Below, in pieces: positions 27,575-39,135 of a stretch of DNA of 64,000 nt (positions within the stretch are counted from its first letter, which is position 1; every line of letters begins with the position of its first letter). The position numbers and the translations under genes are program-made. The stretch comes from CAVTYH01 sp963738835 (GTDB lineage: Bacteria; Planctomycetota; Planctomycetia; Pirellulales; JADZDJ01). The stretch lies in assembly GCA_963738835.1 (NCBI GenBank), contig CAVTYH010000002.1, positions 620,001-684,000 on the forward strand, written 5' to 3'. The notes below the pieces were generated by a model, which was not told where the DNA came from, did not search any database, and was given only the letters and a program-made list of their open reading frames with translations.

Positions 27575-29215
27575 TTACGCGGCTTGGTAGCGATGGCTCG
27601 TCTCCTTCGTCGTGGCTGTCTGAGTTTCTAGGTGTCTGGGTGCCTGAGCGCTGGTGGGTTTGGCTTTTGAATCGGCCAGCGGCAGCGTCACGTGGAACTG
27701 CGAACCCAGGCCCGGGCCGGCACTGGTGGCTTCGATCTGCCCGCCGTGCTCGCTGACAATACGGTAGACGATCGACAGACCCAAGCCCGTGCCCTGTCCA
27801 CCGCGCTTGCGGGTGAAGAATGGCTCGAACAGATGTTCGAGCACGTCGTGGGTCATGCCGCAGCCGTTGTCGGTGAAGATCATCTCGGCGAAATCACCTT
27901 TGCGGGCCAGTTGAATGGAGAGCTTGCCGCCGTCGTCAACGCTGTCGAGGGCATTGGTCACCAAATTCAGCACTACCTGTTTGATTTCCTGTGCGTTCAC
28001 CAGGGCAATGACCGGGTCGCTGGACGTAAAATCAATGTGGCGGCTCTGATATTTCCCGAGGTGCCGCACCATGTCGATCACGCCTTGCACCAGTTCGGCC
28101 AGATCGGTGCTCTGGCGTTTCACTTCGCCCAGGCGAGAGAAATCGAGCAGCTTTTCGGTGATTTCTTTGCAGCGGAAGGCCTCGGTCTGAATCATGCCCA
28201 GGTAGCGGTGCACCACTTCGGTGTGCTCGCCCCCCTCGGAACAGATTTCGCGCATCCGGCTGTCCAGCGATTCCGCACACAGGGCGATCGACGCCAGCGG
28301 GTTGTTGATTTCATGCGCCACGCCGGCCGCCAGAAACCCGACACTGGCCAGTTGTTCGCTGCGCACCACCTGCTTGGTGCGCAGTTGCACCTGGCGATCT
28401 AAATCGTCGCGGATGGTGCGGAACCGCGTGGTCATGTCGTTCATCGCGGCGGCCAGTTCGGCCATTTCATCGCGCGAATCGAGCTGAATTCGATATTCGA
28501 AATCGCCCCCCGCCACGCGCCGCGAGCCTTTCACCAGCATCCGCAGCGGCCGGAAGACCCACCGATAGACCACGACAATGAACACGCCGGTGAGCACCGT
28601 TGTGGCCACGGCGCAAATCCAGGTGAGCACGATCCAGGTGCGATAGCGCAGCCGCACTTCGTCGGCCAGGTCGCGCATGTGATACTGCAAATTTCTGGGC
28701 AGCACGGTGGCCAGAATTTGCAATTTCAAAAGCTCGTCGCCGACATTGGACGTTACCGACGACGCGAGATACCAATCTTCGGCCGCCGTCAAATTTGTAA
28801 TGGTGGCGATCCGCTGATCCACTTGATCCAACGTAGCCAGTTCCTCGCCTGGATCGCCGATGCGAAATTCGCCATGCTCGTGTTCATCGAGCTTGTCATG
28901 ATATTGGGCAACGGTGCCGCGAATCTCATCGAATTGTCGTTGAAACGTGGAACTGTGCTGTAGCCAGACTGGTGAAGGCGATGGATACTTCTCCACATCG
29001 TCGGGCATATCGGCCAGCGTGACGCGCAGGTCGCTGATTTGTTTCGATAGATCGGTGGCCAAAGGCAGCTCGGTCGCGCGGCTGCTGATGCTGCGCGCGA
29101 GATTGCGAAAGGCATACGTCCCCTGGAAACTGCTGATCGACATCGTGAGGACGATCACCAGCAACAGGCCAATGCCTAAGAGCAGCTTGTTCCGGATGGG
29201 CCACCGGGACAACAC
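27575..29215 (-). CDS. Sensor histidine kinase (HAMP, NtrB/ZraS-like)
   Basis: Helices at residues ~10-28 and ~194-218 enclose a ~165-residue periplasmic sensor of helical character. HAMP follows (FRPLRMLVKGSRRVAGGDFE), then the phosphoacceptor box VAHEINNPLASI with His301, and the ATPase boxes NLVTNALDSV (N), DNGCGM (G1), and GTGLGLSIVYRIV (G2). The C-terminal tail APRHLETQTATTK is encoded by a CAGACACC-type tract (27616-27650), so it is probably not functional. Stimulus unknown. Confidence 0.93.
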   Translation of the reverse strand: MLSRWPIRNKLLLGIGLLLVIVLTMSISSFQGTYAFRNLARSISSRATELPLATDLSKQISDLRVTLADMPDDVEKYPSPSPVWLQHSSTFQRQFDEIRGTVAQYHDKLDEHEHGEFRIGDPGEELATLDQVDQRIATITNLTAAEDWYLASSVTSNVGDELLKLQILATVLPRNLQYHMRDLADEVRLRYRTWIVLTWICAVATTVLTGVFIVVVYRWVFRPLRMLVKGSRRVAGGDFEYRIQLDSRDEMAELAAAMNDMTTRFRTIRDDLDRQVQLRTKQVVRSEQLASVGFLAAGVAHEINNPLASIALCAESLDSRMREICSEGGEHTEVVHRYLGMIQTEAFRCKEITEKLLDFSRLGEVKRQSTDLAELVQGVIDMVRHLGKYQSRHIDFTSSDPVIALVNAQEIKQVVLNLVTNALDSVDDGGKLSIQLARKGDFAEMIFTDNGCGMTHDVLEHLFEPFFTRKRGGQGTGLGLSIVYRIVSEHGGQIEATSAGPGLGSQFHVTLPLADSKAKPTSAQAPRHLETQTATTKETSHRYQAA

Positions 29216-29235
29216 AAGCGACCTCCTTGTCTGAA

Positions 29236-29326
29236 TCCCTCACCCTCTGGGAGAGAATTGGGGCGAGGATGTCCGCCAACTTTTAGCTCAGCACTCTCAC
29301 CCGGCCCTCTCCCAAGGGAAGAGGGT
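29236..29326. repeat. Two REP-like palindromes, intergenic
   Basis: Copies at 29236-29270 and 29293-29326 between the histidine kinase start and the end of the LptF gene; the rest of 29216-29488 has no gene, only a GGCAGAAGGCAGAATAC-like tract at 29410-29465. Confidence 0.7.
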
Positions 29327-29488
29327 GCGATTGAATGCTAGCAAAAAGCGATTGCTCACGAGGCAGCCATGCCCGGCGCTCAACCGCATGCGGGGCGGGA
29401 AGTGTAGCAGAAGCAGTGAAACGGCAGAAGGCAGAATACAGAAGGCAGAGGAAGTAGGCGGTAGGCCTTTGCAAGCAACCCGCTTCTC

Positions 29489-30675
29489 TCAATATCTGCA
29501 CACTCGTCGGATGCAATACGCTCCGATGACCATCAAAATCAGATTGCCGGCCCACACGCCGCAGGAAGGAAAGCTGCCCGATTTGGCTTGAGACACGCCG
29601 AAGGCCATCAGTGGGTAGTAAAAAATCAGGATCGGCAAAAAGCACATGAAGAAGCTGGTAAGGAAATCGGAATTCCGCATCATGACCGCCAGCGGCGCCC
29701 GACCAGCACGAAGCACAGGCAACTGAAGCCATTGGCCCAGCGCCGATACGGTTCCATCTCTAACCGATACAGCCGCTGGCGAGCTTCAGTCAGCTGCCGC
29801 TGATCTTTGCCCCAACTGGGGCCGGTCAGCGACGCGAATTCGCCGGTAATCATCTGGTAGGCTGCTTCGGCCGCCATGTGCTCTTCCAGCGATTGAATGC
29901 GCAGCCGCTGCTGGGCTTTTGCCTGTGGAATGATGTGCAGCGCCAAATTCGAGGGGCTCACATTACCGCCGCTGCCCGAGCGGCTGGCTTCGTCCAACGG
30001 GATGATGAACTGGCGGGTATCGGGAAAAGCCACGTTCACTTCGCCAATTTCGAACAATCCATTGCGACAAGTGATGGTCAGCGTTTGCGCTTCCAGATCC
30101 GATTCCATCGTGGCTTCTTCGCAGGTAATGGTTCGCGGCGGATCGTCGCCGCCCCCTTCCAGCGAAATGGTGGGGCGAATCAATTTCTTGCCGTCTATAT
30201 CGCTCACGTTAATCGAAAACATCCGCGTGCTGTACGAACGCTGCTGCTGCAATCGGCTGTAAGCGATTTCTTCGACCGATTCGATCACCACACGTGTGAT
30301 TCCCTCGCGGCCCCAAGAGACCGCCACGTCATTGACCCACACCGCCACCAGGCTCAACAAAAACGCCAGAATAATTGCCGGCCACAGTAGCACCATCGGC
30401 GTGATGCCACTGGCCTTGACGGCAATCACTTCATTGCCCGAAGCCAGCCGGCCGAACACGCTGCTCGATCCGAACAACACTGCCGCGGGAATGGCAAACA
30501 GCAGCGCCTGCGGCAGCACGTACGGAATGAGCAACAGCACTTGCTTCAGCCCCAGCCCTTGCAAGTACGCTTCTTTGAACACACCGACCAGCAAAAAAAA
30601 GAGCGTCATTCCGGTGAGCGACACCAGAAAGACTTTCAGCAGTTCGAGCAGCACATAGCGAGTCAGAATGCGCAT
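29489..30675 (-). CDS. LptF/LptG-family lipopolysaccharide export permease (one frame break)
   Basis: YjgP/YjgQ family inner-membrane protein that helps lift lipopolysaccharide from the inner membrane with the LptB ATPase. Starts MRILTRYVLLELLKVF at 30675, with helices at residues ~10-40, 55-85 and 95-120 (LFGRLASGNEVIAVKASGI is the family signature). A beta-jellyroll-like periplasmic domain follows, then the C-terminal helices after a break near 29695 (FSCLCFVLVG joins APLAVMMRNSDFLTSFFMC). LptF is more likely than LptG from the N-terminus. No partner permease in the window. Confidence 0.85.
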
Positions 30676-30732
30676 GACAGCACGGTACTCTAGCGATTCA
30701 AGGCAAACGAGCAAACGACAGTTTGTTGAAGC

Positions 30733-30882
30733 AGTAGGCGGTAAGCGGTAGGCAGTAGATAGTAGGCGACCATAAGCGGATCGTGCCCGCTAGCGGTATA
30801 GAAGACGCAAGCGTGATGCCAACCCTCCGCAACCAATCCAGAAGAACCCTACCGTCTACCGTTTACTGCCTACCGCCCTACC
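30733..30882. repeat. Inverted GTAGGC tracts
   Basis: 30733-30769 is a run of GTAGGCGGTA-like units and 30848-30882 the complementary CCTACCGCC-like run, ~80 bp apart, in the 252-bp gap between divergent genes. A related short run is at 29455-29470. Confidence 0.55.
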
Positions 30883-30927
30883 ACTTCCGCATTGACGCCG
30901 CCAGCCCGCCTGCGCTACAAACCGGCC

Positions 30928-31887
30928 ATGAAGAAGCGCATCAAACTCGCCTTTTGCGACTTCTGGCCCAAATTCGACCCGGCCAACAATTATTTCACCC
31001 GGCTCTTGCGGCAACGGTTCGACATCGAACTTTCCGACGCACCGCAGTTTGTAATTTTTTCCACCTTCGGGCAAAGTTTTCGCCGCTACCGCTGTACGCG
31101 CATCTTTTACACCGGCGAAAATTGGCGGCCCGACTTTTGGAACTGCGATTACGCTTTCACGTTCGATCACCTTGACGATGCCCGGCACTACCGCTTGCCG
31201 CTGTACGGGCTGTTCGACGATCCCGGCCGATTGATCAAGCGCAATTTTGATCCGCGACGCGTACTTGCGGAAAAAACGCGGTTTTGCAATTTCGTGTACT
31301 CCAATCCACTGTGCGGTGTGCGCAACCGGTTCTTTCACGAGCTGTCGAAGTACAAGCCGGTCGATTCCGGCGGCCGGCTCTGCAACAACATCGGCGGCCC
31401 GGTGGCCGACAAGTTGGCGCTTGTTCGCCAATCGAAGTTCACGATCGCCTTCGAGAACGAAAGCTATCCTGGCTACACCACGGAAAAGCTCACCGAACCG
31501 ATGTTGGCCGAAAGCTTGCCGATTTACTGGGGCAATCCGCTGGTGAATCGCGATTTCAACACCCGAAGCTTCATCAGCGCCCACGATTGGCCGAGCATGG
31601 AAGCCGTGATCAATCGCGTGATAGAAATCGATCGCGACGACGATTTGTATTTAGAACATTTGCGCGAGCCGTGGCTGCACCAAAATCGACTGAATGAATA
31701 CATTGACCCTGCCAAGGTGCTCGCGCAATTCGAGCGAATTTTCTCCGATCCGAGGCCGCCGGTGGCCACCCGGCAGCCGGTGGCGCGATTCTTCCGCCTC
31801 GATCAACTGGCCGGCGCTCGGCGCTCGATGATCCGCCGCCTGCGGCGCTCGACCAAAAAACTCGCGCACCGTCTGGCGATTCTCTAA
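30928..31887 (+). CDS. Family 10 glycosyltransferase (fucosyltransferase-like)
   Basis: GT10 enzymes transfer fucose from GDP-fucose to glycans. The diagnostic donor-binding block is present: KFTIAFENESYPGYTTEKL, followed by PIYWGNPLVNRDFN and SFISAHDW. N-terminal half has IFYTGENWRPDFWNCDYAFT. 319 residues, typical of bacterial members, ending in a basic amphipathic tail (RRSMIRRLRRSTKK) like those that bind the membrane. ATG 30928 was chosen over 30892 since the domain starts directly after it. Donor and acceptor are not determined. Confidence 0.9.
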   Translation: MKKRIKLAFCDFWPKFDPANNYFTRLLRQRFDIELSDAPQFVIFSTFGQSFRRYRCTRIFYTGENWRPDFWNCDYAFTFDHLDDARHYRLPLYGLFDDPGRLIKRNFDPRRVLAEKTRFCNFVYSNPLCGVRNRFFHELSKYKPVDSGGRLCNNIGGPVADKLALVRQSKFTIAFENESYPGYTTEKLTEPMLAESLPIYWGNPLVNRDFNTRSFISAHDWPSMEAVINRVIEIDRDDDLYLEHLREPWLHQNRLNEYIDPAKVLAQFERIFSDPRPPVATRQPVARFFRLDQLAGARRSMIRRLRRSTKKLAHRLAIL

Positions 31888-32030
31888 ACTCGCCACTTCA
31901 ATTCGCCCGCGTTTTCTGCCGTGTCCGGCAATAGTCGCAGTTACCCCTGAGGCGTATGATTGCAAATAGAGAGCTTCTATTTCCGCTCAAATTAAAAACA
32001 CTGCACGACGAAAAAGAAAGGAGCCCTACC

Positions 32031-32510
32031 ATGCAACCGCGCATCGATGTCACCAAAGTTTCGCCCGAGGCGGCCAAGGGCCTGTACGCATTGGAAAAAT
32101 ATCTGCGCACCTGCGGCTTGGAACACTCGCTGCTGCATTTAATCAAAATGCGGGCCTCCCAAATCAATGGTTGCGCCTACTGCCTAGACATGCACTCGAA
32201 AGACGCCCGTGCCGGCGGCGAGACCGAGCAGCGGCTGTATGCACTGAACGCCTGGCGCGAAACGCCGTTCTACACCAATCGCGAACGGGCTGCCTTGGCC
32301 TGGACCGAAGCGCTCACGCTGATTTCGGAAACTCACGCGCCCGACGATGTGTATGAAGAAGTTCGCGAGCAGTTCGACGAAAATGAGCTGATGGATCTGA
32401 CGCTGGCTATCATCACCATCAACGCTTGGAACCGCATTGCCATCGGCTTCCGCGCTGTGCCTGGCGATTATCAGCCGGTTCGATCGCACTCACCTATTGC
32501 GGTTCAGTAA
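32031..32510 (+). CDS. AhpD-like / carboxymuconolactone decarboxylase family protein
   Basis: All-helical alkylhydroperoxidase-like protein. The redox motif is CAYCLDMHSKDAR (CXXC with downstream His), preceded by HLIKMRASQINGC. ETPFYTNRERAALAWTEALT and ITINAWNRIAIGFR complete the family pattern. AAAGAAAGGAG lies 8 bp before ATG 32031. 159 residues. The CXXC suggests peroxidase or disulfide exchange, not decarboxylation. Confidence 0.9.
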   Translation: MQPRIDVTKVSPEAAKGLYALEKYLRTCGLEHSLLHLIKMRASQINGCAYCLDMHSKDARAGGETEQRLYALNAWRETPFYTNRERAALAWTEALTLISETHAPDDVYEEVREQFDENELMDLTLAIITINAWNRIAIGFRAVPGDYQPVRSHSPIAVQ

Positions 32511-32595
32511 GTGGATCGCTAATTGAGCGTACCGCCCACGACTTCGAGTGTGGCCGTACGATTCACGTGCGGCCCCGCGAAAGCCACGGCAGTTC

Positions 32596-33351
32596 TCAGC
32601 CGCGGCCCAGCGCTCTGTCGGTCGCCGCGTCGGTACTAATCTGCCGCAATGTCTCGGCCGCAAGTTTCCGCACGACGGGGTTGGGATCGCTCAGCAGCAT
32701 CACCACGCTCGGGATGGCGCTGGTTCCTAGCTGCGAAAGTGTCCGCGCGGCATCGGCGCGAATGAAGCCATCCGAATCGTGATACAAATCGGCCAGGTAA
32801 GGAATCGCAGGCGTGCCAGCCGAGCCCATCCGTTCGATGGCATAAATGGCAGCTTGGCGAACGGAATGATCTGGATCACGCAAGAGGAGCGTGAGCGATG
32901 GAACCGCGGAAACCGCCGGCTCGTCGATCTGCATGATTGTGCGCGTCGCAAGAACGCGAACCGCGGGATCGGGATGCTGCAACATTGGAATCACGCTGGG
33001 CACGGAACTCAAACCCAATTGCGCGAGTGTGCGAGCGGCATCGATGCGAATGATTCGATCGGGATCGGCAAGCACCTGAGCAAGTTCCGTCGTCGCTGGC
33101 TTGGCCGCTTGTCCCATCGCCTCTAGCGCCAACACCGAAGCTTGCCGAACGGTATGATTGGGATCGAACAAGTGCTCGCCAAGTTCTTTCACCGCCGGCT
33201 CAATCGCCAGGGCGAATTTATCATCGTTGGTTTGGGCCGGCTGAATGCCCGGCTTCGCGTCCGGATACGGCAGCGGTTGCCCGAACCCAGTGCCTGGAAC
33301 GATGGTGACGGACAGCAATACGATTGGCAGCGCCAGAATGAACGATTTCAT
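32596..33351 (-). CDS. Exported HEAT-repeat protein
   Basis: Signal peptide residues 1-24, then about five HEAT repeats of ~37 residues with the PD--VR--AA--L--M pattern (FDPNHTVRQASVLALEAM, ADPDRIIRIDAARTLAQLG, HPDPAVRVLATRTI, RDPDHSVRQAAIYAIERM, HDSDGFIRADAARTLSQLG). The repeats are very alike, suggesting recent internal duplication. Likely a periplasmic protein-binding scaffold. Confidence 0.85.
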   Translation of the reverse strand: MKSFILALPIVLLSVTIVPGTGFGQPLPYPDAKPGIQPAQTNDDKFALAIEPAVKELGEHLFDPNHTVRQASVLALEAMGQAAKPATTELAQVLADPDRIIRIDAARTLAQLGLSSVPSVIPMLQHPDPAVRVLATRTIMQIDEPAVSAVPSLTLLLRDPDHSVRQAAIYAIERMGSAGTPAIPYLADLYHDSDGFIRADAARTLSQLGTSAIPSVVMLLSDPNPVVRKLAAETLRQISTDAATDRALGRG

Positions 33352-33453
33352 CGATCGCCCTGTTAATTCGGTGTAGAATGGCCCCTTAAGCGTAGGTTAC
33401 AAAAAACATGCCCGCAAATAGACCTAAGCCGGAGAAATTAGGACGAGTAACGT

Positions 33454-33624
33454 GTGCCACTGCTGGCTTGTCCAGCAGCGAATGCGGCACCGACTGATGA
33501 CCTTCAGAAAAGAATTAAGGTCGTTTTGCACTTCAGTTCTCAAGCTGAAGTCTCTGCCTGTAGCCGGAAAATGCTAATCATGTCACCTCACACTTCCCAC
33601 TGCTGGACAAGCCAGCAGTGGCAC
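33454..33624. mobile_element. 171-bp MITE-like element with perfect 25-bp inverted ends
   Basis: Ends are GTGCCACTGCTGGCTTGTCC-AGCAG and the exact complement; each end is itself a CTGCTGG/CCAGCAG hairpin. No coding capacity. It fills the gap between the HEAT protein and the PIN protein. Confidence 0.75.
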
Positions 33625-33632
33625 CCAGACGG

Positions 33633-34601
33633 CTACCCAGGGCGACGCTCCGCGGCGTTGCCGCTCTCGCTTGCCCTGGGCTGACTTAGGTTGCCCCGTT
33701 GGGGCACAGACCGATGTTCGGGTGCCATTGCGGGTCGCGTACCATCTTGACGCATTTTGGAAAAGGCACTTTCCTTATCTTCCAAATCCTCCAAGAGCTT
33801 ACGAATCTCGATTGACAGAGCGTCTTGCGCAAGCGACTTTGCCTTAATAAGTTCTTCCTCTTCGTGCTCTTCCTGTTCACTTATCGGCACTGCAAAGTGC
33901 TTGAGTGCTTCTGACAATTTCGTATATAGGAGCAGGGCGCGTTTCTTGCTAACGCGCTCTGCAAATTCTTGCCGCAAATGATCGTTTACATATGAGCGAT
34001 CTTCGATCGTGACGCCAAAGTCGGAATCTCGGGACACAATGACGAGTTCTGCTTTCTGCTGTTCTGCGCAATGTATCATCCATTCCCAATTAAAAGCATC
34101 ACCAATCGAAGTATCGTTTTTCTTTCTGGGTGGGCAGCCGTGCAAAGACCGCCGAAATGCTCGGCGGCGTATCTGTCGGCGTATCGGATTATCACGCGTT
34201 AAGACGATTGAATCTGTGCGATGGAATATTCTCTGGCATGCCTTGTAGACAGGATCATTAGCAGATGGATTCGCTAATGCCTTAGCGAGTCGGTTTTTCA
34301 GATATTTCACGCGCTTTTCTGCACTTCGAATGTTCTTTGATAGTGCGGCCGTCGCTTTTGCGTCCGAAAACAATCCCAATCGTGGAATTTGCTGCGGTGG
34401 TTTGAGTTCCTGAAGTCCCTCAAGAATTGCCGCTTGGCGATTTTTCTTAAATTCACTCTCTAGTTGATAAGTGACAATCACACGGTCTGACTTTGCTTCA
34501 AGATGGTTCAACAGGGTCAGTCCTGCTTCGGTCCGAGCACGGTAGAAATCCAACCAAATGTTGGTATCAACAAAGAGCAGCTTTTGAATAGTTGTGGTCA
34601 C
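33633..34601 (-). CDS. PIN-domain protein (DUF4935-like)
   Basis: Probable ribonuclease. Acidic residues fit a PIN site: FVDTNIWLDFY (Asp11), TYQLESEFKK (Glu), SIGDAFNWEWM (Asp) and IVSRDSDFGV (Asp). About 300 residues, much longer than VapC toxins, with a central basic region (RDNPIRRQIRRRAFRR) and an acidic coiled-coil tail. GC is lower than in the neighbours. No antitoxin-like gene adjoins it. It starts 6 bp after the ygiQ stop on the same strand, so it may be co-transcribed. The last ~20 residues are read from repeat sequence. Confidence 0.8.
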   Translation of the reverse strand: MTTTIQKLLFVDTNIWLDFYRARTEAGLTLLNHLEAKSDRVIVTYQLESEFKKNRQAAILEGLQELKPPQQIPRLGLFSDAKATAALSKNIRSAEKRVKYLKNRLAKALANPSANDPVYKACQRIFHRTDSIVLTRDNPIRRQIRRRAFRRSLHGCPPRKKNDTSIGDAFNWEWMIHCAEQQKAELVIVSRDSDFGVTIEDRSYVNDHLRQEFAERVSKKRALLLYTKLSEALKHFAVPISEQEEHEEEELIKAKSLAQDALSIEIRKLLEDLEDKESAFSKMRQDGTRPAMAPEHRSVPQRGNLSQPRASESGNAAERRPG

Positions 34602-34607
34602 GCGAAT

Positions 34608-36855
<2,248 letters not shown>

Positions 36856-37064
36856 CGCGGAGCATGGACGAAAAAGGCGGAACCATGCATTGTAGACGCC
36901 GCGAGAGAGCGGCGGCAGGCACAAAATGCAGGAGGCCGATTCGTCTTGGCGATGATCAGCCTGGGTAGCACGCCCTGAGTCGCGAAGGGCGTGACTTTCT
37001 TACCGCTGCCGCATTACACGCTCCTCGGAGACTCCGGATGTGCCATTCCATCGATCGCTTCAGC

Positions 37065-38738
37065 TCACGGCGCTTGATCGACCGGCCTAAAACGTTGCCA
37101 ATCGATTTTCAACTTCCGCATGCGAGCCCGAAGTGTGTGTGGGTTGATGCCCAAGAGCCGCGCGGTGCCGCGCGGGCCTTCGATGCGGCCTTGAGTGCGC
37201 TGAAGTGCCGCTTCGATGTGCCGCTTGGTGGCGACGTCGAGCGGTTCGATGGCACCGCGTGATGTCATTTCCCCCTCACCTCGACCCTCGCCTGCCACGG
37301 GAGACGAAGAAGTGCGACCAGTCGCAAGCTGTCCGCCTTCATTCCCCATTCTCCATTCTTCGTGGCCCAATTCCTTCCGCACCCCCTCACCCCGGCCCTC
37401 TCTCGCCAGGGGAGAGGGAGCAACGCCGAGCGCGGTGGCCATATCCAAACGCCGGCCGCCGCCAAGGATCACTGCGCGTTCGATCACCGCGGCCAGTTCG
37501 CGCACATTGCCGGGCCAGGGGTAGGTCGCAAGCAAATTCACATCCTGCGGCGTCGGCGTGCGGGCTGGCAATCCAAATCGTTTGGCGGCGCGCAAGGCGA
37601 AGTGCGTCGCGAGCGCCGGAATATCTTCCGGACGATCGCGCAGCGGCGGCAATTCGATGGCGAAGACCGCCAGCCGGTACCACAAATCTTCGCGGAACGC
37701 GCCTTCGGCGACCATCGCTGGCAAATTGCGATGTGTGGCGGCGACTACGCGCACATCGACATGAATTTGCTTTTCGCCACCGACGCGTTCGAATGTGCCG
37801 TCTTGTAAAATGCGCAGCAAACGAACTTGGGCGGCCGGCGGCAGCTCGCCGCATTCGTCGAGGAACAACGTGCCTTGATCGGCGCGCTCGAACCAACCTT
37901 TGCGCAGTGCCGTCGCGCCGGTGAAACTGCCGCGCTCGTGGCCAAAGAGTTCGGAGTCGACAAGTTCCGTTGGAATGGCGCCGCAATTGACGCGCAGAAA
38001 CGGACCGCTAGAGCGGCGCGATTGTTTGTGAATGGCGTGCGCAACAACTTCCTTGCCTGAGCCGGTCTCACCGAGAATGAGCACGGGAATATCGGCGCGA
38101 GCCACGAGGCCAACGCGTTCCATCACGCCGCGCAAGCCCGATTCGGCGCCGACGATCGTGTCGCTTAAATCGTTGCGGCCGAGTTTCGAGAGCAGGGAAC
38201 GGTTTTCCGCTTCCACTTTTTCGCGCAGGGCAATCAGCTCGCGCAGCCGGCGATCGTTCTCTAGCGCCACGGTAAACGGCTCGACCAGCACCCGCAGCAA
38301 TTGCTCGTGCTGGGCGGCAAAAGTATTTGGCGGCACAGCAATCGCCACCAGTGCTCCAGGCGGTCCGTCGCTCGTGGCCAGCGGGCCTGCCAGAACATCG
38401 CCAGTGGTTCCCTCGGGCAACAGACCGGGCAGGCGACGGTTGATGGCCTCGGCGGTGTCGCGAATGATTTCTCCGCGGCGGCACCACTGAAGGAGCCGAT
38501 CGATCGATTCCCCTTTGCCTTCCGTCCGCACTCGCGCCAGCAGGTTTTGGCCGTTGCGGCCCGTTGCTGCCACCGTATCGATGGCGCTGCGTTCAATTTC
38601 GACCACTCGCAGCAGCAACTGATCGAGCGGCAACTGATCCAGAATGAGCGGCGTGATGAGATCGATCGCCTCGGCAATTTCGATGTGCCGGCAGGCTTCG
38701 CGCCAGACATTCAACAAGAGTCGGTTGTGTTGATCCAT
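37065..38738 (-). CDS. Sigma54-dependent activator with GAF-like sensor
   Basis: Residues ~1-200 look like a GAF sensor (LLNVWREACRHIEIAEAID start). AAA+ domain ~215-430: GETGSGKE, GSFTGA, GTLFLDECGELP, YPWPGNVRELA. Fis-type HTH at the C-terminus (GTARLLGINPHTLRARMRKL). No receiver domain, so it is not phosphorylated by a kinase but senses a ligand. Two REP-like palindromes (37382-37420, 37271-37306) are translated in the linker between AAA+ and HTH (SPLAREGRGEG, SPVAGEGRGEG). Divergent from the sulfate operon, before which a sigma54 promoter and two dyads lie. ATG 38738 begins family homology. Confidence 0.92.
   Translation of the reverse strand: MDQHNRLLLNVWREACRHIEIAEAIDLITPLILDQLPLDQLLLRVVEIERSAIDTVAATGRNGQNLLARVRTEGKGESIDRLLQWCRRGEIIRDTAEAINRRLPGLLPEGTTGDVLAGPLATSDGPPGALVAIAVPPNTFAAQHEQLLRVLVEPFTVALENDRRLRELIALREKVEAENRSLLSKLGRNDLSDTIVGAESGLRGVMERVGLVARADIPVLILGETGSGKEVVAHAIHKQSRRSSGPFLRVNCGAIPTELVDSELFGHERGSFTGATALRKGWFERADQGTLFLDECGELPPAAQVRLLRILQDGTFERVGGEKQIHVDVRVVAATHRNLPAMVAEGAFREDLWYRLAVFAIELPPLRDRPEDIPALATHFALRAAKRFGLPARTPTPQDVNLLATYPWPGNVRELAAVIERAVILGGGRRLDMATALGVAPSPLAREGRGEGVRKELGHEEWRMGNEGGQLATGRTSSSPVAGEGRGEGEMTSRGAIEPLDVATKRHIEAALQRTQGRIEGPRGTARLLGINPHTLRARMRKLKIDWQRFRPVDQAP
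37271..37420 (-). repeat. Two REP-like palindromes inside the activator gene
   Basis: Copies at 37271-37306 and 37382-37420, about 75 bp apart, both in the same orientation and both translated without stops between the AAA+ and DNA-binding domains. Confidence 0.8.
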
Positions 38739-38840
38739 TTGAAACGCGATGCGGACGGTTTTGTGGCGGTCTTGTTCACGCCCTTCGCGGACTCGGGGCG
38801 TGCCACCTCGCGACACGATGCTATGGAGATCGGTTTTCCT

Positions 38841-38886
38841 CGGACTTTTTCGACTTTGACGCGCCGAACACCGGCAGAGTCAAAAT
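38841..38886 (+). repeat. 46-bp conserved intergenic sequence, copy 2
   Basis: 41 of 46 bases equal to 7181-7226. Lies in the divergent region between the sigma54 activator and the sulfate operon. Confidence 0.7.
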
Positions 38887-38913
38887 CGCGACACTTTTCG
38901 ACGGAGTTCTCCC

Positions 38914-38971
38914 GTGATATGTGACGGATATAAACAATCATATATCACGATACACCGTTAAATACAACGGT
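38914..38971. promoter_or_regulatory. Two dyads, candidate activator binding sites
   Basis: GTGATATG...CATATATCAC (38914-38948) and the perfect dyad ACCGTT-N6-AACGGT (38954-38971). They lie ~70-130 bp upstream of the sigma54 -24 box, where enhancer-binding proteins usually sit. Confidence 0.5.
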
Positions 38972-39041
38972 AAATCAGTTCGGAGCTGGTTAGATTCTCC
39001 GTATTAGCCTGGGTCGCCCACCAGAATGGTCGGTTTTGTTT

Positions 39042-39058
39042 GCGGCACGGACTGTGCA
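39042..39058 (+). promoter_or_regulatory. Candidate sigma54 (-24/-12) promoter of the sulfate operon
   Basis: GCGGCACGGACTGTGCA: GG and GC spaced by exactly 10 bases, with GGCACG and TGCA matching the consensus TGGCACG-N4-TTGCA closely. 78 bp before the sbp start and beside a sigma54 activator gene. Confidence 0.6.
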
Positions 39059-39135
39059 AAGGGGCTAGCTGGCCCTCGATGGACGGGCCGAAAGTCGCGA
39101 TTTCTTTACCCGCCTCTCTCCAGGATCCGCTCGAA

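Noticed and set aside
33633..34601. PIN protein as a toxin-antitoxin toxin
   Set aside because: More than twice the size of VapC and no antitoxin-like gene beside it.
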